From: Anaerofustis stercorihominis DSM 17244
GTDB taxonomy: Bacteria; Bacillota; Clostridia; Eubacteriales; Anaerofustaceae
Direction of reading: 5' to 3'
NCBI RefSeq assembly: GCF_000154825.1
Contig: NZ_DS560019.1
Span: 1,158,501-1,222,500 of the forward strand
Length of the DNA stretch: 64,000 nt
Shown: positions 59,809 to 64,000 of the stretch, in pieces
Layout of the letters: the number at the start of each line of letters is the position of its first letter
Numbering within the stretch: the stretch's first letter is position 1
Notes under the pieces: generated by a model
Databases searched by the model: none
What the model saw: only the letters and a program-made list of their open reading frames with translations
Told to the model about the DNA's origin: nothing
Translations under genes and position numbers: made by a program

Positions 59809-61401
59809 CTAGAAGCTCTTTTTTAATTTGTATAAGATACTACCTAAACCGGCTAAACTTATCAGCATTATTATCGGATACATTCCGTTTCGGCTTTGAT
59901 CTCCCGTTTGGGGAGAACTAGTAATTTTTTCTTTTGGCGGGAGTTCTTTATTCTGATTTTTATTTTCGTTTTTAGGTTTTGTTTTATTTACTGTATATTT
60001 GATAAGCGGTTTCTCAAAGTATTCTTTTTTCTCTTTCCCGCCAGTTGAGGTATAATCAATATAAGCCTCCTCATTTGTATATGCGATATACTCTCCTTCT
60101 TTTTCTGATTTGTTTACAAGTTTTATCTGATATTTAAGTTCTAATTTTTCTCCTTTTATTACAGGAGTATTAATATTTAATATAAACTTTTCCGGTTTCT
60201 TTATATATTCAATTACATAAGGGTATATACCATTTTCGTCTTTATCACCAAAACATATTTCTTTTTTGTCGTTTATAGTGCTTTTTAATTCTTTATTTCC
60301 AATATATAATTTAAAACTGTTTTGTATTAAATCAAAATCTTTACCGATTACATCGGTAATCTTTCCTTTTTCAATAGTATATAGTATATCACTTTTAACA
60401 TTATCAAACATACCTTCAACACCGCTTGAATCATCATCATATTTTGTTGAAATTCCGCCTAAACTTGATAATCCGAGCATGAAGTTAAGTCCATATGGGT
60501 GATTTGATAATTGTTCTGTGCTTCCATATACAAAACAGTTATAACCGTTATTTACTGACTTTTCGTATTCCTTCGCTGCAGTATACATAGCAATATCTGT
60601 ACTGTAACCGCTTTTTTCTCTGCTTTCTGCGGGAACATATTTTTTACTATAATCTTTTTGGGGGTCATATTTATATAAAGTTTGTCCATCATATATATCC
60701 GAATATGAGTTAATAGTTGTTTCGTAACTCTCTTTATATTTATCCATCCATGATTTACAATTTTTTAGTTCATTTAGATATGATTCTATATCCTTATGAT
60801 TTTTCTTTAATTGACCTATCTCTGGACCGCAATAAATATTTTCTTCACCATTATCATCATTTTCATTAAAAACCGTTTTAGGTTCATCTGACCATAGATA
60901 TGTAACTCCGTCACTGACAATAACAAGATGTTTATTTTTATTTTCTACTTTATTGTCACTATCAAGCATTTTTTTTCCTGCTCTTATTCCTGCTTCTAAA
61001 TTAGTACCGCTGGAAATTTTTGTGTTCATTGCACTTTTAATATCGTTTAAATTATCATCGTTCAATTCTGTTAATTCCAAAACTGTATTTGATTGTTTAT
61101 TAAAAATAACTATTCCTACTTTTATTTTGTGTTTTTCAGTCCTTTTATTTAGCTCCTGAAGCATTTTTAATGCTTCGTTTCTTACATTTGTACTAGTGGA
61201 TTTATCAAGAACAAATACAACATCGCTGTAAGTTTTTTCTTCACTTGCTTCCAAAGATAGTGTTATTGTTGTTTGATCATTTTTTAGTTCTTCAGCGGTT
61301 TTACTTTTGTTTAAATAATTATTTTCTGCAGCAAATATACTTGTTTGTGTACTTACAAGAAAAATAATAGCAAGTAAAAAAGAAAGTAAGTTTTTTTTCA
61401 T
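59809..61401 (-). CDS. Sortase-anchored von Willebrand factor A surface protein
   Basis: An adhesin or pilin-tip-like protein of about 530 aa. The start MKKNLLSFLLAIIFLV (61401), with AAAGGAG nine bases upstream, is preferred over an ATG at 61422 that overlaps the ribosome site. A signal peptide ends near SIFAA. The vWA domain has a MIDAS site DKSTS, the GTNLEAGI threonine and VIVSDGVT aspartate. It is interrupted by a long insert, then comes an isopeptide-type Ig-like region (ENGIYPYVIEY), a K/N/E/P-rich linker, SPQTGD, a membrane helix and KKSF. The upstream motif pair is shared with the BspA-like gene. Confidence 0.88.
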   Translation of the reverse strand: MKKNLLSFLLAIIFLVSTQTSIFAAENNYLNKSKTAEELKNDQTTITLSLEASEEKTYSDVVFVLDKSTSTNVRNEALKMLQELNKRTEKHKIKVGIVIFNKQSNTVLELTELNDDNLNDIKSAMNTKISSGTNLEAGIRAGKKMLDSDNKVENKNKHLVIVSDGVTYLWSDEPKTVFNENDDNGEENIYCGPEIGQLKKNHKDIESYLNELKNCKSWMDKYKESYETTINSYSDIYDGQTLYKYDPQKDYSKKYVPAESREKSGYSTDIAMYTAAKEYEKSVNNGYNCFVYGSTEQLSNHPYGLNFMLGLSSLGGISTKYDDDSSGVEGMFDNVKSDILYTIEKGKITDVIGKDFDLIQNSFKLYIGNKELKSTINDKKEICFGDKDENGIYPYVIEYIKKPEKFILNINTPVIKGEKLELKYQIKLVNKSEKEGEYIAYTNEEAYIDYTSTGGKEKKEYFEKPLIKYTVNKTKPKNENKNQNKELPPKEKITSSPQTGDQSRNGMYPIIMLISLAGLGSILYKLKKSF

Positions 61402-61739
61402 TGGAAATCTCCTTTTGTTCATTTTAGATTTAAGATTTCAATGATTTTTTAATATTGAAGATATTAAATAAAGTCTGTCAACAGTATGATGTTACAATAT
61501 GCTTACTTTTTGTAACATATATGGTATTATTATATATATTTAATTTTATATAATGTTTTATGCTATTTTTACAGCACACATTACTTATTTCGATGGTTTT
61601 TGTAATATTTTTAAGGCTCGAAGTGATGTCACAATATGTAAAATATTATGTTACGAAAAGTAAAGTTTTTTATTATAAATTAAAGTAATTTTCTGAAAAT
61701 TAGAAAATGATTAATTTGGTTCCACTTTTCATTTTCTTT
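61402..61739. other. Divergent intergenic region between the vWA gene and glmS
   Basis: About 340 bases, no gene. It holds the vWA upstream motifs (61503-61518 and 61648-61665) and a minus-strand TTGACA (61476-61481). Confidence 0.55.
61503..61665 (-). promoter_or_regulatory. Inverted motif pair upstream of the vWA surface gene
   Basis: TTACTTTTTGTAACAT (61503-61518) and the inverted ATGTTACGAAAAGTAA (61648-61663). In the direction of the vWA gene the order and orientation are the same as in the pair before the BspA-like gene, and the separation is similar (about 130 bases against 120). The nearest motif lies about 100 bases before the start codon. Confidence 0.55.
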
Positions 61740-61748
61740 TGATATAAT
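61740..61748 (+). promoter_or_regulatory. Extended -10 box of the glmS transcript
   Basis: TG-A-TATAAT (61740-61748) is about 44 bases before the ribozyme cleavage site. No good -35 box is present, as is common with extended -10 promoters. Confidence 0.6.
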
Positions 61749-61774
61749 GTATTAGAATGAGGAGGTTAATAAAT

Positions 61775-61945
61775 AGGAATTTATAGTTAAAGCGCCCGAA
61801 CCGAATTCCTAAATATATATTAAAAGGTTGACGAGGAAAAGGGTTTATCGATTTTTTCGGCGGATGCCCTTTGGGATGAAAGTGTTCCTTAAAGCTTAAA
61901 AAAACCGAGGAGTAATTCTTGGGACAAAGTTAAGCTTAAACTTTA
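61775..61945 (+). ncRNA. glmS ribozyme/riboswitch
   Basis: The conserved core AAGCGCCCGAACCG is present, with predicted self-cleavage between A61791 and G61792. AGGAATT (61775-61781) can pair with AATTCCT (61804-61810). The later conserved GTTGACGAGGA (from about 61827), GCGGATGCCC and the 3' stem GCTTAAA/TTTAAGC elements fit the family. Glucosamine-6-phosphate activates cleavage and lowers glmS expression, giving feedback control of the downstream gene. Confidence 0.95.
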
Positions 61946-61976
61946 AGAAATAAAAAACTTAAGGAGAAAATATAAT

Positions 61977-63807
61977 ATGTGCGGAATAGTAGGTTATATA
62001 GGAGATAAAAAAGCGAGCGATATTTTGGTTGACGGTCTTGCGAAATTAGAATACAGAGGATATGATTCAGCTGGGATTGCAGTATTCGAAGACGGGAAAA
62101 TAAATATAAGAAAACATAAAGGCAGACTTGATAACTTAAAAGAAAGCCTTAAAAAGAACGATGTGGAAGGACATGTAGGTATAGGGCATACAAGATGGGC
62201 GACTCACGGTGAACCATCGGATATAAATTCTCATCCGCATGCAAGTCACAACGGTAAAATCGTTATAGTTCATAATGGTATCATAGAAAACTATATTGAC
62301 TTAAAAGAAGAATTGGTAGAAAAGGGGTATAGATTTATTTCTGATACTGATACGGAAGTGGCAGCACATTTAATAGAAAGTTTATATAACGGAGATTTAC
62401 TTTCAACAGTAAAGGAAGCAACTAAAAAATTAGTCGGGTTCTTATGCTCTAGCAGTAATGTGCAAAGATAATCCCGATGAACTTATTGCAGTAAGAAAAG
62501 ACAGTCCTTTGATAATAGGTAAAGGCGAAGGGGAAAACTTTATAGCAAGTGATATTCCTGCGGTACTTAAACATACAAGAGACATTTATCTTCTTGACGA
62601 TGATGAAATCGCGGTTATCACAAAGGACAATGTAACTATTTACGATGAAGACGGTAAACAAGTCGGAAAACAAATCCTTAAAGTAAACTGGGATGCTGCC
62701 GGAGCGGAAAAAGGCGGTTATGAACATTTTATGCTTAAAGAAATCCATGAACAGCCAAGAGCTATCAGAGATACTTTAAGAGGAAGGTTAGATGTAGAAA
62801 AACATGAAGTAAAACTTGATGATATAACCATTACAAAAGAAGATTTGGATAAAATCAACAAGATTTATATCGTAGCCTGCGGTACTGCTTACTATGCAGG
62901 TAACGTTGGTAAAAACGTAATAGAAAAATATGCAAGAATTCCGGTTGAAGTAGATATAGCCAGTGAATTTAGATATCGTAATCCTATCATAGACGAACAT
63001 ACACTTCTTATTTCTATTTCACAGTCGGGAGAAACGGCAGATACTTTAGCTGCAATGAGACTTGCAAAAGGTCAGGGGGCAAGAGTCCTAGCCGTAACAA
63101 ATGTTGTTGGAAGTACGGTTTCCAGAGAAGCAAGCGATGTCCTTTATACATGGGCAGGTCCTGAAATCGCAGTTGCTTCGACAAAAGCATATTCTACTCA
63201 GGTAGTAAGTATGTATTTGATTGCATTGTTATTTGGTAAGTTAACCGGAAATCTAAGCGATGAACATTTTGAAGAAGTAGCAAAAGGATTGATGGATATC
63301 GATAAAAATGTGGAAAATGTACTTGCAAAAGAAGAAGAAATAAAGAAAATAGCTTATGATCACTTTAAAGTTCATGATGTATTTTTCTTAGGAAGAGGAC
63401 TTGACTATTTCTTATCTTTGGAAGGTTCTCTAAAGATGAAAGAAATTTCATATGTTCACTCTGAAGCATATCAGGCAGGGGAGCTTAAGCATGGTCCTAT
63501 AGCATTGGTGGAAGAAGGAACTTTGATTATTGCTATTTGTACTCAGGATGCTTTATTTGAAAAAATGTTAAGCAATATAAAAGAAGTTGTTGCTAGGGGA
63601 GCATATATAGTAGGCTTTGCTAAGGAACATAACACAAATATCGAAAAAGAAGCAAATAAGGTAATGTATATTGATAATGTCATAGATGACTTGACTGTCG
63701 TACCGACTGTAGTTTATCTTCAGACATTGGCATATTATCTTGCCGTCGCAAGAAACTGTGACGTTGATAAACCAAGAAACTTGGCAAAATCCGTTACCGT
63801 TGAATAA
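61977..63807 (+). pseudogene. glmS: Glucosamine-6-phosphate synthase, with a one-base frameshift
   Basis: Glutamine--fructose-6-phosphate aminotransferase, the first step to UDP-GlcNAc. The N-terminal glutaminase domain starts at C2 ([10 protein letters not shown]), with HTRWATHG. After the shift come two SIS isomerase domains (ISQSGETADTLAA; EVDIASEFRYR) and the C-terminal DKPRNLAKSVTVE. The frame changes at GGG 62436-62438. Removing one G restores [19 protein letters not shown], giving a full-length enzyme of about 609 aa. As written, translation stops at 62471. The enzyme is normally essential, so a sequencing or assembly error in the G-run is more likely than true loss. AAGGAG precedes the ATG; the ribozyme lies upstream. 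Confidence 0.92.
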
Positions 63808-63839
63808 ATAAGTTAATAATAACAATTTGTATGGGAGGC

Positions 63840-63869
63840 AAAACCAAGAGAATTTTTTCTCTTGGTTTT
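63840..63869 (+). terminator. Hairpin after glmS
   Basis: AAAACCAAGAG pairs with CTCTTGGTTTT, with six T inside the loop and few after the stem. Likely the glmS terminator. Confidence 0.65.
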
Positions 63870-63872
63870 ACT

Positions 63873-63994
63873 GGTATATGAAACGTCGTGTCTCATGGTA
63901 TTTCATATACCCTTTAGGGGTACCTAAGGCTGTCATACTGTTATTATCATATAAAATAACAAGCTGCAGTCTCTTTATTTTAAAGAGTTTTTTT
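63873..63994 (+). ncRNA. Candidate structured leader or small RNA of unknown class
   Basis: A chain of hairpins: GGTATATGAAA/TTTCATATACC (63873-63911, 11 perfect pairs), CCTTTAGG/CCTAAGG (about 63911-63929), TGTTATT/AATAACA (63939-63961) and CTCTTT/AAAGAG (63971-63987) followed by seven T. It ends in a terminator just before the window edge, so it may be a riboswitch-like leader of the next gene or an independent RNA. I could not match it to a known class. Confidence 0.45.
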
Positions 63995-64000
63995 GCGGTG

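Noticed and set aside
61977-63807. Two separate genes for glutaminase and isomerase domains
   Set aside because: The two frames overlap at a G-run and join into one normal GlmS after removal of one base; the second has no ribosome site.

Overview
The window is a low-GC, AT-rich bacterial chromosome segment with Firmicutes hallmarks. These are T-box riboswitches, a glmS ribozyme, a CIRCE/groESL operon, strong AAGGAG-type ribosome binding sites, uvrB, ylxM-ffh-rpsP-khpA, YabP/YabQ sporulation-type proteins, and sortase-type anchors of the form PQT[GS]D. An anaerobic Clostridia/Tissierellia-like organism fits best, but the sequence does not fix the genus. No phage, insertion sequence or CRISPR array was seen.

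Layout. 1-10.2 kb: partial metG (minus strand), a small orphan, rel, deoD, glpK, uvrB, yabP-yabQ-divIC-tatD. 10.4-12.1 kb: trpB2 on the minus strand behind a tryptophan T-box. 12.15-13.07 kb: a gene-free AT-rich gap. 13.1-18.2 kb: a CadC-type repressor, HMA chaperone and P1B ATPase operon, then groESL. 18.2-23 kb: a membrane orphan diverging from a DeoR regulator, then an Ula-type PTS operon ending in a phosphotriesterase-family lactonase. 23-30.8 kb: T-box-hisS-aspS-ynzC, a TIGR04086 membrane protein, recJ-apt-nfeD-like. 30.8-34.2 kb (minus): yjbR, hemZ, an MBL hydrolase, an orphan, dtd. 34.4-40.6 kb: maf-radC-ispD, followed by three genes resembling E1-alpha, E1-beta and E2 of 2-oxo acid dehydrogenases but lacking several catalytic features. 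41-43.1 kb: a BspA-like surface protein broken by one in-frame stop. 43.6-50.6 kb: small membrane protein, pyruvate carboxylase, soluble hybrid histidine kinase. 50.6-51.1 kb: six tRNA genes (minus). 51.2-54.1 kb: polysaccharide deacetylase and an orphan RuBisCO-like protein. 54.2-57.3 kb: Mrr-like nuclease, then ylxM-ffh-rpsP-khpA. 57.4-61.4 kb (minus): DUF4186, DtxR-like, CDF transporter and MarR genes, then a vWA surface protein. 61.7-64 kb: glmS ribozyme, glmS with a one-base frameshift, and a chain of hairpins ending in a terminator.

How the parts fit. Much of the window is housekeeping: translation, DNA repair, stringent response, chaperones, cell-wall amino-sugar supply. Regulation is readable directly from DNA in many places: T-boxes for tryptophan and for hisS-aspS, CIRCE, a CadC-type operator, AGGTACCT sites in a MarR promoter, and the glmS ribozyme. 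The two metal-efflux systems (cad operon; MarR-CDF-DtxR cluster) and the two sortase-anchored surface proteins are the clearest accessory functions.

Most unusual are (i) the degenerate E1-alpha/E1-beta/E2-like trio with long acidic extensions, (ii) a 36-37 bp dispersed repeat in five copies whose two stems covary while the internal loop stays nearly constant, (iii) an apparently highly expressed single-gene RuBisCO-like protein, and (iv) a pair of inverted TACTTTTTGTAACAT-like motifs shared by the promoters of both surface-protein genes.
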